This document shows positions 55,344-64,000 of a stretch of 64,000 nt of DNA, piece after piece (the stretch's first letter is position 1; every line of letters starts with the position of its first letter). The notes beneath the pieces were generated by a model, which was given only the letters and a program-made list of their open reading frames with translations, searched no databases and was not told where the DNA came from. The position numbers and the translations under genes are program-made. Source of the DNA: Massilia sp. BSC265 (GTDB taxonomy: Bacteria > Pseudomonadota > Gammaproteobacteria > Burkholderiales > Burkholderiaceae_D); the NCBI RefSeq assembly GCF_000740675.1, contig NZ_JPXI01000022.1, positions 60,063 through 124,062 on the forward strand, given 5' to 3'.

Positions 55344-55359
55344 TGCACGATCCGTGCCA
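55344..55359 (-). promoter_or_regulatory. sigma-54 promoter of the exporter/two-component operon
   Basis: On the minus strand the sequence is TGGCAC-GGATC-GTGCA. The -24 GG and the -12 GC are spaced by 10 bases exactly as required (consensus TGGCAC-N5-TTGCW); only the first T of the -12 box differs. Transcription would start near 55333 and give a leader of about 25 bases before the ATG at 55307. Confidence 0.78.
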
Positions 55360-55398
55360 GTTTGGTAAGTGACTGATTCTGCGGGGAATGCTGCTGCC

Positions 55399-55453
55399 GT
55401 GTCCGGTGTCCGCGGTGTCCGTCAATACTTTTTGCGGACAGTGTCCGCGGACA
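55399..55453. promoter_or_regulatory. cluster of TGTCCG half-sites upstream of the exporter operon
   Basis: GTGTCCG lies at 55399-55405, 55406-55412, 55415-55421 and 55441-55447. CGGACA lies at 55435-55440 and 55448-55453, with the palindrome TGTCCGCGGACA at 55442-55453. The cluster is 40-94 bases upstream of the -24 element. The motif and distance match the cluster at 6573-6632. It probably binds the NtrC-family regulator encoded in this same operon, giving autoregulation. Confidence 0.72.
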
Positions 55454-55455
55454 GT

Positions 55456-55488
55456 CGTAGGGCGGACGGCGAAGCCGTCCACCCTACG
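55456..55488. repeat. palindromic repeat with CGTAGGGCGGACGG arms
   Basis: CGTAGGGCGGACGG (55456-55469) is mirrored by CCGTCCACCCTACG (55475-55488) around a short loop. It directly follows the TGTCCG cluster and ends 2 bases before the stop of the PEBP gene. It belongs to the family seen at 3876, 9829 and 47205. It could stop read-through from the PEBP gene into the exporter promoter. Confidence 0.8.
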
Positions 55489-55490
55489 AA

Positions 55491-56138
55491 TTACTTTTGC
55501 GGCTTCTGCTTCTGCGCGTAGGTACCGATGAGTTCGCCCTTGCCGATCAGGTGGCCCTGCATCGCCTGCAGCAGCTGGTCGCGGTCGGCCCCGAACGGCA
55601 CATCGAGCATGGTGTCGAGTGCATACACCTGGAAATGGTAGTGGTGCGGCTTGTCGCCCACCGGCGGCTTCGGCCCGTAGTAGCCCATCGAGCCGCGCGT
55701 GTTCCGGTCCTGCACCACGCCTTCCGGATCGGTCAGGCGCGGCTGCTCCTGCAGGCCTTCCGGCAGGCTGGCGACGTTCGCCGGGATATTCCAGGCCAGC
55801 CAGTGCACGAAGGGCGTGACCGGTTTGGCGTCCGGGTCTTCCATGATGATGGCGTAGGACTTCGCGTTCGGCACCGCCTTCCGGGTCAAGGCAGGGGACA
55901 CGCCGTCAGCGTATTCGCTGTATTTTTGATTCATCGCACTGCCGGCCTTGAAGCTCGGCGAGCTGACCGTGAGTGCGCCTGTCGATTGCGTCTCGGGACG
56001 CTTGTTCGCGAGCGGCACGCCGTTGCCCTCGTTGGCCTGGTCGCGCATCGGGCCTGCCGGCGCCATGGCTGTCAAATTGCCCGGCTTTCCGGCGCTGTGC
56101 GCGATGCGGTAAATCACGCCGTTGCCGTCGTCCGCCAT
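55491..56138 (-). CDS. YbhB/YbcL (PEBP, Raf kinase inhibitor-like) protein, fused in frame to a sugar-dehydrogenase remnant
   Basis: The PEBP domain begins at about residue 56 (LTVSSPSFKAG) and holds VSPALTRKAVPNAKSYAIIMEDPDA and FVHWLAWNIPA, the family's ligand-pocket segments. It ends near KPQK. The first ~30 residues of the open frame (MADDGNGVIYRIAHS) come from the decayed PQQ-type sugar dehydrogenase upstream. The real start is uncertain: ATGs at 56066 and 56048 would give a shorter protein, and the one at 55934 would cut into the domain. No signal peptide is retained. Function of bacterial PEBPs is poorly known. Confidence 0.7.
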   Translation of the reverse strand: MADDGNGVIYRIAHSAGKPGNLTAMAPAGPMRDQANEGNGVPLANKRPETQSTGALTVSSPSFKAGSAMNQKYSEYADGVSPALTRKAVPNAKSYAIIMEDPDAKPVTPFVHWLAWNIPANVASLPEGLQEQPRLTDPEGVVQDRNTRGSMGYYGPKPPVGDKPHHYHFQVYALDTMLDVPFGADRDQLLQAMQGHLIGKGELIGTYAQKQKPQK

Positions 56139-56572
56139 CAGCAGCGCGCCGTCCCTGGCCCAGGCCAGGCCGACCGGGCGCGCGCGAAGCGCACGCGGAC
56201 GATTTCGTAGCCCGAGGCCTGGGCGCGGTTCCAGGAGCCGCGCATGGTAACAAAAGCGTCGCCGCTGTATTCCGTCGGGAAGCCGCCGCGGTAGCCGAAC
56301 ACCATCTGCATCGGCGCCGCGTGCGCGGTGTAGCCCAGCACCATCGGGGTCCCGCGCGCCGTGATGATGCGGGCGTTCTTCAGGCCCGTGGCGAAAGGCG
56401 TGACGGTGAAGCCCGGTGGCGCCTTGATGCCGCGCATGCGCTCGGGCGTGGCCTCGACCTTGGCCGGCTTGAAGACATTGGACGGGGCGGAGAAGCGGGT
56501 CCCGTCACCCTGTTGGACACAGGCGGCGCCTGCCGCCATGCCGATTAGCGCTGCCGCTGTCACGCGTTTCAT
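56075..56572 (-). pseudogene. decayed sorbosone/glucose dehydrogenase-like (PQQ-type beta-propeller) gene
   Basis: The ATG at 56572 starts a signal peptide (MKRVTAAALIGMAAGAAC), then the family N-terminus (GIKAPPGFTVTPFATGLKNARIITA). It jumps straight to a late segment of these enzymes (GYTAHAAPMQMVFGYRGGFP, FVTMRGSWNR, YEIVRVRF), so about 200 residues of the propeller are missing. Just after VRVRF the frame shifts; ARPVGLAWARDGALLMADDG continues in the frame of the PEBP gene. A deletion plus a frameshift therefore make it non-functional. Confidence 0.78.
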
Positions 56573-56716
56573 GTCCTGGCTCTCCCTCGTTACCGTGGTT
56601 GGATGTGATAAAAAATCGTGCCAGAACATCGGCCGGCGGTATGTGGGAGAACGTTTGCCGGCTGTCGCGTTGGCGGGACAGCGCACGGGACAACAGGCGG
56701 ACAGCCAGGTGTGACG

Positions 56717-58993
56717 CTAGGCGGCGGCACGCAGGGTTCGCGCCGCGGCCACCATGTTCTCCAGCGCCGGCATCACCTCGTCCCAGCTGCGCGTCTTCAG
56801 GCCGCAGTCCGGGTTGACCCAGAGCTGCGTCGGCGGAATGCGCGACGCCGCCGCGCGCATCAGGCCGACGATCTGCTCGCGGCTCGGGATGTTGGGCGAA
56901 TGGATGTCGTAGACGCCGGGGCCGATGCCGTTCGGGTAGCGGAAGCCGTCGAAGGCGTCCAGCAGCTCGAGGCCCGAGCGCGAAGCCTCGATGGTGATCA
57001 CGTCGGCGTCCATGGCGGCGATCGCTCCGATGATGTCGTTGAACTCCGAATAGCACATGTGGGTGTGGATCTGCGTGTCGTCGCGCACGCCGTTGGCGGC
57101 GATGCGAAAGGCATCGATCGCCCAGCCCAGGTAATTGTCCCAGCCTGCGCGGCGCAGCGGCAGGCCTTCGCGCAGCGCGGCCTCGTCGATCTGGATGATG
57201 CGCACGCCGGCCTGCTCCAGGTCGAGCACCTCGGCGCGGATCGCCAGCGCCAGCTGGCGGCAGGTAAGGGCACGCGGCTGGTCATCGCGTACGAACGACC
57301 AGTTGAGCATCGTCACCGGCCCGGTGAGCATGCCCTTTACCGGCTTGCTCGTCAGCGACTGGGCATGGCGGATCCACGCCACCGTCATCGGGCGCGGGCG
57401 GCGCACGTCTCCGTACAGGATGGGCGGCTTGACGCAGCGCGAGCCATAGGACTGCACCCAGCCGTTGGCGCTGAAGGCGAAGCCGTCGAGCTGCTCGCCG
57501 AAGTATTCGACCATGTCGTTGCGCTCGGCCTCGCCATGCACCAGGACGTCCAGCCCGAGCGCTTCCTGCGCCTGCACGCAGCGCGCGATCTCGGCCTGCA
57601 TCGCGGCGCGGTAGCCGTCGTCGCCGAGTTCGCCGCGCTTGTGGCGCAGGCGCGCCTGGCGGATCTCGGGCGTCTGCGGGAAGGAGCCGATGGTGGTGGT
57701 GGGGTAGGGCGGCAGCGCGAGCACGGCCGCCTGCACCGCCGCACGCTGGGCATGTGGACTGGCGCGCCGGCCCAGTGCGGGGGAGAGTGCGCCCACGGCC
57801 TCGGCTACCTGCGGCTGGTGCACGCGCGGCGAGGCGCGGCGGCGGTCGACGGCGGCGGCGTTGGCGATCAGTGCGTCTTGCACGCCGACGCGGCCGTGGT
57901 CGAGGGCGGACTGCAGCAGCCGCAATTCCTCCAGCTTCTGTACTGCAAAAGCGAGCCAGGAACGGAGCTCGGGGTCCATCCCGGTCTCCAGTTCCAGGTC
58001 GGCCGGCACGTGCAGCAGCGAGCACGAAGGCGCGATCCACAGGCGCTCGCCCAGGCGGCGCGCGACCGGTTCAAGCCAGGCCAGGGTCGCATGCAGGTCG
58101 GTCTTCCAGACATTGCGGCCGTCGATCACGCCGAGCGATAGCACCCGGTCCGAAGGCAGCAGCGCGATCGCAGCCTCTACTTCGTGGGGGGCGGCGATGG
58201 CGTCCAGGTGCAGGCCGGCCACCGGCAGGGCGCAGGCCAGCGACAGGTTCTCTTCCAAGGCGCCGAAATAGGTGGCCAGCAGCAGCTTCGGGCCATGGCC
58301 TGCCAGATGGGCGTAAGCGTCCGCACAGGCCTGGCGCCAGCGCGCGTCGAGGTCTGTGACGAGCGCCGGCTCGTCCACCTGCACCCACTCGACGCCCTCG
58401 GCGCCCAGCCAGTCGAGCAGCTCGGCATAGACCGGCAGCAGGGCCGGCAGCAGCGCCAGCCGCTCGCTTCCATCCTTCGATTTGCCGAGCCGGAGGTAGG
58501 TGAGGGGGCCGAGGATCACCGGCTTGGCGCGCACGCCGGCGTCGCGCGCTTCCTGCAGTTGCTCGCGCAGGCGCGTCGTGTCGAGCGCGAAGCGGGTAGC
58601 GCCGTCGAACTCGGGCACGATGTAGTGGTAATTGGTATCGAACCACTTGGTCATTTCGCCCGCATGCACGCAGCCGCAGGCATCGTCGACTGTGGCACGG
58701 CCGCGCGCCACCCGGAAGTACTGGTCCAGGGGGCTGCCGCCATGGCGGCGCGCGCGTTCGGGGATGTTCCCGAGGGTGAAGCTCATGTCGAGCACGCCGT
58801 CGTAGAGCGAGAAGTCGCCCACCGGAACGAAGTCGAGGGCGGATTGCCGGGCCCAGTGGCGTGCGCGCAGCCGGGAGGCCTGCGCCTGCAGGTCCGAGTC
58901 CAGCGAAGGATCTTTCCAGTAGCGCTCCAGGGCGAACTTGAGTTCGCGGTGCGTTCCGATGCGGGGGAAGCCGAGGTTGTGCGTGATGGTCAT
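56717..58993 (-). CDS. metE: cobalamin-independent methionine synthase
   Basis: This 758-aa enzyme transfers a methyl group from 5-methyltetrahydropteroyl-triglutamate to homocysteine. The zinc site is seen as [11 protein letters not shown] (His and Cys), a Glu in IEASRS and the last Cys in [10 protein letters not shown]. The start [21 protein letters not shown] is typical. The ATG at 58993 was chosen for this; the open frame continues upstream over metR without homology. It is divergent from metR with a MetR-type operator between. It is the usual length for MetE (about 750). Confidence 0.95.
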   Translation of the reverse strand: MTITHNLGFPRIGTHRELKFALERYWKDPSLDSDLQAQASRLRARHWARQSALDFVPVGDFSLYDGVLDMSFTLGNIPERARRHGGSPLDQYFRVARGRATVDDACGCVHAGEMTKWFDTNYHYIVPEFDGATRFALDTTRLREQLQEARDAGVRAKPVILGPLTYLRLGKSKDGSERLALLPALLPVYAELLDWLGAEGVEWVQVDEPALVTDLDARWRQACADAYAHLAGHGPKLLLATYFGALEENLSLACALPVAGLHLDAIAAPHEVEAAIALLPSDRVLSLGVIDGRNVWKTDLHATLAWLEPVARRLGERLWIAPSCSLLHVPADLELETGMDPELRSWLAFAVQKLEELRLLQSALDHGRVGVQDALIANAAAVDRRRASPRVHQPQVAEAVGALSPALGRRASPHAQRAAVQAAVLALPPYPTTTIGSFPQTPEIRQARLRHKRGELGDDGYRAAMQAEIARCVQAQEALGLDVLVHGEAERNDMVEYFGEQLDGFAFSANGWVQSYGSRCVKPPILYGDVRRPRPMTVAWIRHAQSLTSKPVKGMLTGPVTMLNWSFVRDDQPRALTCRQLALAIRAEVLDLEQAGVRIIQIDEAALREGLPLRRAGWDNYLGWAIDAFRIAANGVRDDTQIHTHMCYSEFNDIIGAIAAMDADVITIEASRSGLELLDAFDGFRYPNGIGPGVYDIHSPNIPSREQIVGLMRAAASRIPPTQLWVNPDCGLKTRSWDEVMPALENMVAAARTLRAAA

Positions 58994-59035
58994 GGTGTGG
59001 TTCTGTCGATGTGTACAGCCATGATAGGACGGACA

Positions 59036-59089
59036 ACTCATGAATAAAATTGATATGATTTCATATATCGATCGATTCCATTCATGAGT
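59036..59089. promoter_or_regulatory. inverted repeat in the metE-metR divergent region, probable MetR sites
   Basis: ACTCATGAAT (59036-59045) is mirrored by ATTCATGAGT (59080-59089), with an AT-rich core between holding TGATATGATTTCA. MetR of enterobacteria binds TGAA-type half-sites in the same divergent region. The right arm ends 2 bases before the metR ATG, which would permit autorepression. Confidence 0.6.
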
Positions 59090-59090
59090 C

Positions 59091-59984
59091 ATGCTTGAGC
59101 GTATCCACCTCACCATCCTGCGCGAAGTCGAGCGCCGCGGTTCGCTGACGGCCGCCGCCGACAGCCTGCACCTGACCCAGTCCGCGCTGAGCCACGCCAT
59201 CCGCAAGCTCGAACAGGGGCTGGGCGTCGAGGTCTGGACCCGCGACGGCCGCAGCCTGCGCCCGACCCCGGCCGGCCTCTACCTGCTGGACCTGGCCCGG
59301 CGCCTGCTGCCCCAGTTCGAGCACGCCGAGAGGCTGATGGCGCAGGTCGCCGAGGGCCAACGCGGCACCCTGCGCATCGGGATGGAATGCCATCCCTGCT
59401 ACCAGTGGCTGCTGAAGGTGGTGGCGCCCTACCTCGCCGCCTGGCCGGACGTCGACGTCGACGTCAAGCAGCGTTTCCAGTTCGGCGGCATCAAGGCGCT
59501 GGAAGAGTGGGAGATCGACGTGCTTGTCACGCCCGACCCCCTGCACAAGGCCGGCCTGCGCTTCGTGCCGGTGTTCGACTACGAACAGGTGTTGGTGGTC
59601 GGCAGCAGCCACCGCCTGGCCGGGCGCGAGTACGTCGACCCCTCCGACCTGCTGGACGAGGTATTGATCACCTATCCGGTCGACATCGACCGTCTCGACA
59701 TCTACAAGGCCTTCTTCCTGCCGGCCGGATGCGCTCCGCGCCAGCGCAAGACCATCGAGACCACCGACATCCTGCTGCAAATGGTGGCCAGCGGCCGGGG
59801 AGTGGCGGCGCTGCCGCGCTGGCTGGTGCAGGAGTACGCCGCGCGCATGCCGGTGCTGCCGGTGCGCCTCGGCCCGGCCGGTATCCCGAAGCAGATTTTC
59901 CTGGGGACGCGCGAGGACGATGCGCGGATTGACTACCTGGATGCCTTCATCCGGCTGGCGGCCAGCATCGGTGACAATCCTTGA
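59091..59984 (+). CDS. metR: LysR-type regulator of methionine biosynthesis
   Basis: This 297-aa regulator has an N-terminal HTH ([28 protein letters not shown]) and a periplasmic-binding-protein-like co-inducer domain from about residue 90. MetR activates metE and is tuned by homocysteine. Its divergent place next to metE supports the name. The ATG at 59091 gives the usual N-terminus [15 protein letters not shown]. Confidence 0.93.
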   Translation: MLERIHLTILREVERRGSLTAAADSLHLTQSALSHAIRKLEQGLGVEVWTRDGRSLRPTPAGLYLLDLARRLLPQFEHAERLMAQVAEGQRGTLRIGMECHPCYQWLLKVVAPYLAAWPDVDVDVKQRFQFGGIKALEEWEIDVLVTPDPLHKAGLRFVPVFDYEQVLVVGSSHRLAGREYVDPSDLLDEVLITYPVDIDRLDIYKAFFLPAGCAPRQRKTIETTDILLQMVASGRGVAALPRWLVQEYAARMPVLPVRLGPAGIPKQIFLGTREDDARIDYLDAFIRLAASIGDNP

Positions 59985-60235
59985 GATTCGGTGCGCTGAC
60001 CGGCTGTTAGGCCTTCTCCACTCCCGATGAAATCGGCCACCTGCACCGCGCTGGAACGGCGGCAGGCGGGAGATCGGACGAGATGACGGCAACATCGGCG
60101 GCGATCCCGTCTTTATAGCTGGAAATACACTATCCAGGCCACAAGCATGGACGCCGTTTTGTCGCAGGCTTGCCACATCCATCACGGTAAATCGCGGTTT
60201 ACACCCGCCGCCGGGTTGACTGGCCGGCAAAGCGG
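59985..60235. other. intergenic stretch between metR and the str operon promoter
   Basis: This part of a 454-base gap holds no convincing coding frame. There are some short GC-rich stems but no clear terminator for metR. The rest of the gap is the str operon promoter and leader. Confidence 0.5.
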
Positions 60236-60264
60236 TTGACCCACTTGCGCATCGGGTCTATACT
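60236..60264 (+). promoter_or_regulatory. sigma-70 promoter of the rpsL operon
   Basis: TTGACC (60236-60241) and TATACT (60259-60264) are spaced by exactly 17 bases. This is a near-consensus promoter, as expected for ribosomal protein genes. Transcription would start near 60271, leaving a leader of about 170 bases before rpsL. Confidence 0.85.
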
Positions 60265-60357
60265 CGCGAGTTCTCGATTTATTCTGCACATGGTATACGC
60301 ATTCGCAGCCGCTCCTTCGGTGAGTGGCTATCGTCGCCTCTGCCGTGGGTACCGAAT

Positions 60358-60381
60358 CCGGGACTAGGTTTCAGTCCCCGG
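60358..60381 (+). other. hairpin in the rpsL leader
   Basis: CCGGGACT pairs with AGTCCCCGG (one bulged C) around a 7-base loop, in the 5' leader of the str operon. It may be a structured leader element. In E. coli S7 represses this operon at the rpsL-rpsG junction instead, so a role here is uncertain. Confidence 0.45.
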
Positions 60382-60438
60382 ACAAGCGCAACAACGGTCC
60401 GGGTCATCAACGTAGTAACTTTGTTGGATTTTTGAACG

Positions 60439-60825
60439 ATGCCAACCATCAATCAACTGATTCGCAAGCCGCGTGAAGCCGCGGTTGTGAAGAGCAAGTC
60501 CCCGGCACTGGAAAACTGCCCGCAGAAGCGCGGCGTTTGCACCCGTGTCTACACCACGACCCCGAAGAAGCCGAACTCGGCACTGCGTAAGGTCGCCAAG
60601 GTGCGCCTGACCAACGGTTTCGAAGTCATTTCGTACATCGGCGGTGAAGGCCACAACCTGCAAGAGCACAGCGTCGTCCTGATCCGCGGCGGCCGTGTGA
60701 AAGACTTGCCGGGTGTGCGTTACCACATGGTCCGCGGCGCGCTGGATACCCAGGGCGTGAAAGACCGTAAGCAGGCTCGCTCGAAGTACGGTGCGAAGCG
60801 TGCCAAGGCCGGCGCCAAGAAGTAA
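60439..60825 (+). CDS. rpsL: 30S ribosomal protein S12
   Basis: This 128-aa protein starts [20 protein letters not shown] and has the classic S12 core ([20 protein letters not shown] and [20 protein letters not shown]). Lys42 and Lys87 equivalents (PKKPNS and RVKDLP) are unmutated, so no streptomycin-resistance change is visible at those positions. It is the first gene of the str operon. Confidence 0.98.
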   Translation: MPTINQLIRKPREAAVVKSKSPALENCPQKRGVCTRVYTTTPKKPNSALRKVAKVRLTNGFEVISYIGGEGHNLQEHSVVLIRGGRVKDLPGVRYHMVRGALDTQGVKDRKQARSKYGAKRAKAGAKK

Positions 60826-60958
60826 TGCTGCGATCTCGTCACATCGAGGTCACATTTAAAAGTTAAGTTGAGCCGGCCGGAAGGCCGAGTAAGTGAAAGA
60901 TCATGAGGGTCTTTCGCGAGTGCGGATCCCGCACTCAACTGAAGATAAAGGAATCGAA

Positions 60959-61429
60959 ATGCCACGTCGTCGTGAAGTACCCAAGCGCGAAATCCTGCCG
61001 GATCCGAAATTCGGCAACACCGATGTCGCCAAGTTCGTCAACGTTCTGATGCTGTCCGGTAAGAAATCGGTCGCTGAAAACATCATCTACGGTGCGTTCG
61101 AATACATCCAGACCAAGTCGGGCAAAGACCCGCTGGAAGTGTTCACGACCGCGATCAACAACGCTAAGCCGCTGGTGGAAGTCAAGTCCCGCCGTGTCGG
61201 TGGCGCCAACTACCAGGTGCCAGTGGAAGTTCGTCCGGTTCGTCGTATGGCGCTGTCCATGCGTTGGTTGCGCGAAGCCGCAAACAAGCGCAGCGAAAAA
61301 TCCATGCCGCAACGTCTGGGTGGTGAACTGATGGAAGCGGCTGAAATGCGCGGTGGCGCAATGAAGCGCCGTGACGAAGTGCACCGCATGGCAGAAGCGA
61401 ACAAGGCGTTCTCGCACTTCCGCTTCTAA
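60959..61429 (+). CDS. rpsG: 30S ribosomal protein S7
   Basis: This 156-aa protein starts [20 protein letters not shown] and matches S7 across its length ([33 protein letters not shown] at the end). S7 binds the head of 16S rRNA and often represses its own operon. An AAAGGA site precedes the ATG. The open frame begins further upstream, but the MPRRRE start is the conserved one. Confidence 0.98.
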   Translation: MPRRREVPKREILPDPKFGNTDVAKFVNVLMLSGKKSVAENIIYGAFEYIQTKSGKDPLEVFTTAINNAKPLVEVKSRRVGGANYQVPVEVRPVRRMALSMRWLREAANKRSEKSMPQRLGGELMEAAEMRGGAMKRRDEVHRMAEANKAFSHFRF

Positions 61430-61482
61430 GCACATGGCCAAACCCCTTCGGGTGGTGCGGCCTGCAGTATCCGTTGTTCAGG

Positions 61483-61516
61483 CCGGGCGCGTTTTGATCC
61501 TCAAAATGTTGCCCGG
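61483..61516 (+). terminator. hairpin between rpsG and fusA, possible attenuator
   Basis: CCGGGC (61483-61488) pairs with GCCCGG (61511-61516), and the inner TTTTGA pairs with TCAAAA around a tiny loop. TTTT follows immediately. It fits a weak intrinsic terminator that could lower fusA-tuf expression relative to rpsL-rpsG. Confidence 0.5.
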
Positions 61517-61546
61517 TTTTGTCCATTCAAAGATTTAGGAAAAATT

Positions 61547-63652
61547 ATGGCACGCACTACCCCCATTGAGCGCTACCGCAACATCGGTATTTCCGCTCAC
61601 ATCGACGCCGGTAAAACGACGACCACCGAGCGCATCCTGTTCTACACGGGTGTGAACCACAAGATCGGTGAAGTGCACGACGGCGCCGCTACCATGGACT
61701 GGATGGAGCAGGAGCAAGAGCGCGGTATTACCATTACCTCGGCAGCGACGACCTGCTTCTGGAAGGGTATGGCCAACAACTTCGAGCCGCACCGCTTCAA
61801 CATCATCGATACCCCGGGCCACGTCGACTTCACCATCGAAGTGGAACGTTCGATGCGCGTCCTGGACGGCGCATGCATGGTCTATTGCGCAGTCGGTGGC
61901 GTGCAGCCGCAGTCGGAAACCGTGTGGCGTCAGGCTAACAAGTACAAGGTCCCGCGTCTGGCATTCGTCAACAAGATGGACCGTACCGGTGCGAACTTCT
62001 TCAAGGTGTACGAGCAGATGCGCGCCCGCCTGAAGGCCAACCCGATTCCGCTGCAGATCCCGATCGGCGCCGAAGACAACTTCAAGGGCGTGGTCGACCT
62101 GGTCAAGATGAAGGCGATCCTGTGGGACGACGCTTCGCAGGGCATGAAGTTCGACTACGTCGACGTGCCGGCCGAACTGGTCGACACCGCCAACGAGTGG
62201 CGTGAAAAGCTGGTCGAAACCGCCGCGGAAGCGTCGGAAGACCTGATGAACAAGTACCTCGAAGAAGGCGAACTGACCGAAGCCGAGATCAAGAAGGCGC
62301 TGCGCGAGCGTACCATCAACGGCGAAATCGTCCCGATGATGTGCGGCACCGCATTCAAGAACAAGGGCGTGCAGGCAATGCTGGACGCGGTCATCGAATA
62401 CCTGCCGTCGCCAGTGGACATTCCGCCGGTCGGTGGCACCGACGAAGACGACCAGCCGGTCACCCGCAAGGCCGACGACAACGAGAAATTCGCTGCGCTG
62501 GCATTCAAGATCATGACCGACCCGTTCGTCGGCCAGCTGATCTTCTTCCGCGTGTACTCGGGCGTCATCAATTCGGGCGACACCGTCTACAACCCGATCA
62601 AGGGCAAGAAGGAACGCGTCGGCCGTATTCTGCAGATGCACGCCAACCAGCGTGAAGAGATCAAGGAAGTCCGCGCCGGCGACATCGCCGCTGCAGTCGG
62701 CCTGAAAGAAGCAACCACCGGCGAGACCCTGTGCGATCCGTCGGCACCGATCATCCTCGAAAAGATGGTGTTCCCGGAGCCGGTCATCCAGCAGGCAGTC
62801 GAGCCGAAGACCAAGGCTGACCAGGAAAAGATGGGCCTGGCACTGAACCGTCTGGCTCAGGAAGACCCGTCGTTCCGCGTGCGTACCGACGAAGAATCGG
62901 GCCAGACCATCATCGGTGGTATGGGCGAGCTGCACCTGGAAATTATCGTTGACCGCATGAAGCGCGAATTCGGCGTGGAAGCAACCGTCGGCAAGCCGCA
63001 GGTTGCTTACCGCGAAACCATCCGCAAGGCAGTCACCGACGTCGAAGGCAAGTTCGTCAAGCAGTCGGGCGGCCGCGGCCAGTACGGTCACGCTGTCCTG
63101 TCGATCGAGCCGCAAGAGCCGGGCAAGGGCTTCGAATTCGTCGACGCCATCAAGGGCGGTGTGGTTCCGCGCGAATACATCCCGGCAGTCGAGAAGGGTG
63201 TTCGCGAAACCCTGACCAGCGGCGTGCTGGCTGGCTACCCGGTCGTGGACGTCAAAGTCACCCTGACCTTCGGTTCGTACCACGACGTCGACTCGAACGA
63301 AAACGCGTTCCGCATGGCGGGCTCGATGGCGTTCAAGGACGGCTGCCGTAAAGCCAACCCGGTCATCCTCGAGCCGATGATGGCCGTGGAAGTGGAAACG
63401 CCGGAAGACTACGCCGGTACCGTGATGGGCGACCTGTCGTCCCGCCGCGGTATGGTGCAGGGCATGGACGAAATCCCGGGCGGCGGCGGCAAGATCATCA
63501 AGGCCGAAGTCCCGCTGTCGGAAATGTTCGGTTACTCGACCTCGCTGCGTTCGGCAACCCAGGGCCGCGCGACCTACACGATGGAGTTCAAGCACTATTC
63601 GGAAGCTCCGAAGCACGTGATCGACGCTATCGTGACCGCGAAAGCCAAGTAA
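61547..63652 (+). CDS. fusA: elongation factor G
   Basis: This 701-aa GTPase drives ribosomal translocation. It has the P-loop [13 protein letters not shown] (17-29), the switch II region [15 protein letters not shown] and the C-terminal domains IV and V ([12 protein letters not shown]). It is very well conserved and of normal length. It lies in the str operon between rpsG and tuf. Confidence 0.98.
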   Translation: MARTTPIERYRNIGISAHIDAGKTTTTERILFYTGVNHKIGEVHDGAATMDWMEQEQERGITITSAATTCFWKGMANNFEPHRFNIIDTPGHVDFTIEVERSMRVLDGACMVYCAVGGVQPQSETVWRQANKYKVPRLAFVNKMDRTGANFFKVYEQMRARLKANPIPLQIPIGAEDNFKGVVDLVKMKAILWDDASQGMKFDYVDVPAELVDTANEWREKLVETAAEASEDLMNKYLEEGELTEAEIKKALRERTINGEIVPMMCGTAFKNKGVQAMLDAVIEYLPSPVDIPPVGGTDEDDQPVTRKADDNEKFAALAFKIMTDPFVGQLIFFRVYSGVINSGDTVYNPIKGKKERVGRILQMHANQREEIKEVRAGDIAAAVGLKEATTGETLCDPSAPIILEKMVFPEPVIQQAVEPKTKADQEKMGLALNRLAQEDPSFRVRTDEESGQTIIGGMGELHLEIIVDRMKREFGVEATVGKPQVAYRETIRKAVTDVEGKFVKQSGGRGQYGHAVLSIEPQEPGKGFEFVDAIKGGVVPREYIPAVEKGVRETLTSGVLAGYPVVDVKVTLTFGSYHDVDSNENAFRMAGSMAFKDGCRKANPVILEPMMAVEVETPEDYAGTVMGDLSSRRGMVQGMDEIPGGGGKIIKAEVPLSEMFGYSTSLRSATQGRATYTMEFKHYSEAPKHVIDAIVTAKAK

Positions 63653-63664
63653 TAAAAAAAAACC

Positions 63665-63693
63665 GGGGGCAGGTTTCACGAGAACCTGCTCCC
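63665..63693. other. hairpin between fusA and tuf
   Basis: GGGGGCAGGTT pairs with AACCTGCTCCC around a 7-base loop, just after an A-run. The T-run of a terminator is absent on the plus strand, so on the transcribed strand this is more likely an mRNA-stabilising or processing hairpin between fusA and tuf. Confidence 0.45.
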
Positions 63694-63739
63694 AACAACA
63701 GCTAAAAAACAATACGTTTCTTTTAAAGGAAGATAGGAA

Positions 63740-64000
63740 ATGGCAAAGGAAAAATTCGAACGGACCAAGCCGCACGTCAACGTCGGCACCATCGGTCACG
63801 TTGACCACGGCAAAACCACCCTGACGGCTGCAATCGCAACCGTTCTGTCGAAGAAGTTCGGCGGCGAAGCCAAGGCCTACGACCAGATCGACGCGGCTCC
63901 GGAAGAAAAGGCACGCGGCATCACCATCAACACCGCGCACGTCGAGTACGAAACCGCAAACCGTCACTACGCCCACGTTGACTGCCCGGGCCACGCCGAC
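63740..64000 (+). CDS. tuf: elongation factor Tu, N-terminal part
   Basis: This is the first 87 codons of EF-Tu ([20 protein letters not shown]), cut by the right edge. The P-loop GHVDHGKTT and the switch region [14 protein letters not shown] are present, and the last residues are in DCPGHAD (G3). An AGGAAA-like site precedes the ATG. In this group a second tuf copy usually lies elsewhere. Confidence 0.98.
   Translation, partial: MAKEKFERTKPHVNVGTIGHVDHGKTTLTAAIATVLSKKFGGEAKAYDQIDAAPEEKARGITINTAHVEYETANRHYAHVDCPGHAD

Noticed and set aside
56640..56705. Further TGTCCG-like sites (GGGACA, GGACAA, CGGACA) between the decayed dehydrogenase and metE
   Set aside because: Only one true CGGACA half-site is present, with no palindrome and no sigma-54 -24/-12 element nearby.

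Overview
The window looks like the chromosome of a high-GC betaproteobacterium, most likely an Oxalobacteraceae member of the Massilia/Telluria type. This rests on the rpsL-rpsG-fusA-tuf order, the overall codon bias, the PHA and FNR-type signals, and dispersed GTAGGGTGGGCGG-type palindromic repeats. The placement is an inference, since no 16S gene is present.

Layout. (1) 1-6.5 kb: the end of a UPF0016/GDT1 transporter, an exported M1 aminopeptidase, a beta-lactamase-fold hydrolase, an exported trypsin-like/PDZ protease and an exported methyltransferase-like protein. (2) 6.5-20 kb: a ten-gene, tightly packed operon. It holds two tandem TldD/PmbA pairs, then DUF4159, MoxR ATPase, DUF58, and three membrane proteins of the BatA, DUF4175 and amidotransferase-like types. 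It is preceded by a near-perfect sigma-54 promoter and a cluster of TGTCCG half-sites. (3) 20-28.2 kb: an exopolysaccharide-type operon on the minus strand (WecB remnant, BcsB-like, NfrB, NfrA, lipoprotein), followed by an AT-rich stretch and a relic of the last gene of region 2. (4) 28.7-40.6 kb: a low-oxygen/energy-stress island (PHA synthase, P-type cation ATPase, FabI, MaoC-Pta, acetate kinase, UspA proteins, a KefB-type antiporter) with an FNR-type box in the divergent promoter region. (5) 40.7-47.2 kb: a TonB receptor, a LuxR-type regulator, two alpha/beta hydrolases and a SpeE-like protein. (6) 47.3-55.5 kb: a minus-strand operon for a MacAB-like ABC exporter, its own NtrC-family response regulator and histidine kinase, and a GST. 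It has its own sigma-54 promoter and a TGTCCG cluster. (7) 55.5-60 kb: a PEBP protein, a decayed PQQ-type sugar dehydrogenase, and divergent metE/metR. (8) 60-64 kb: the str operon, cut off inside tuf.

The most interesting signal links regions 2 and 6. Two operons about 48 kb apart have the same promoter architecture: a sigma-54 -24/-12 element with six TGTCCG half-sites 40-100 bp upstream. One of the two operons encodes a sigma-54 activator and its sensor kinase. The simplest reading is one regulon that joins Tat-signal-bearing TldD/PmbA metalloproteases, a MoxR/DUF58 chaperone-like membrane assembly and an ABC exporter. This could be a cell-envelope peptide-processing or peptide-resistance system. 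The promoter and half-site elements are read directly from the sequence; the shared regulator and the function are inference.
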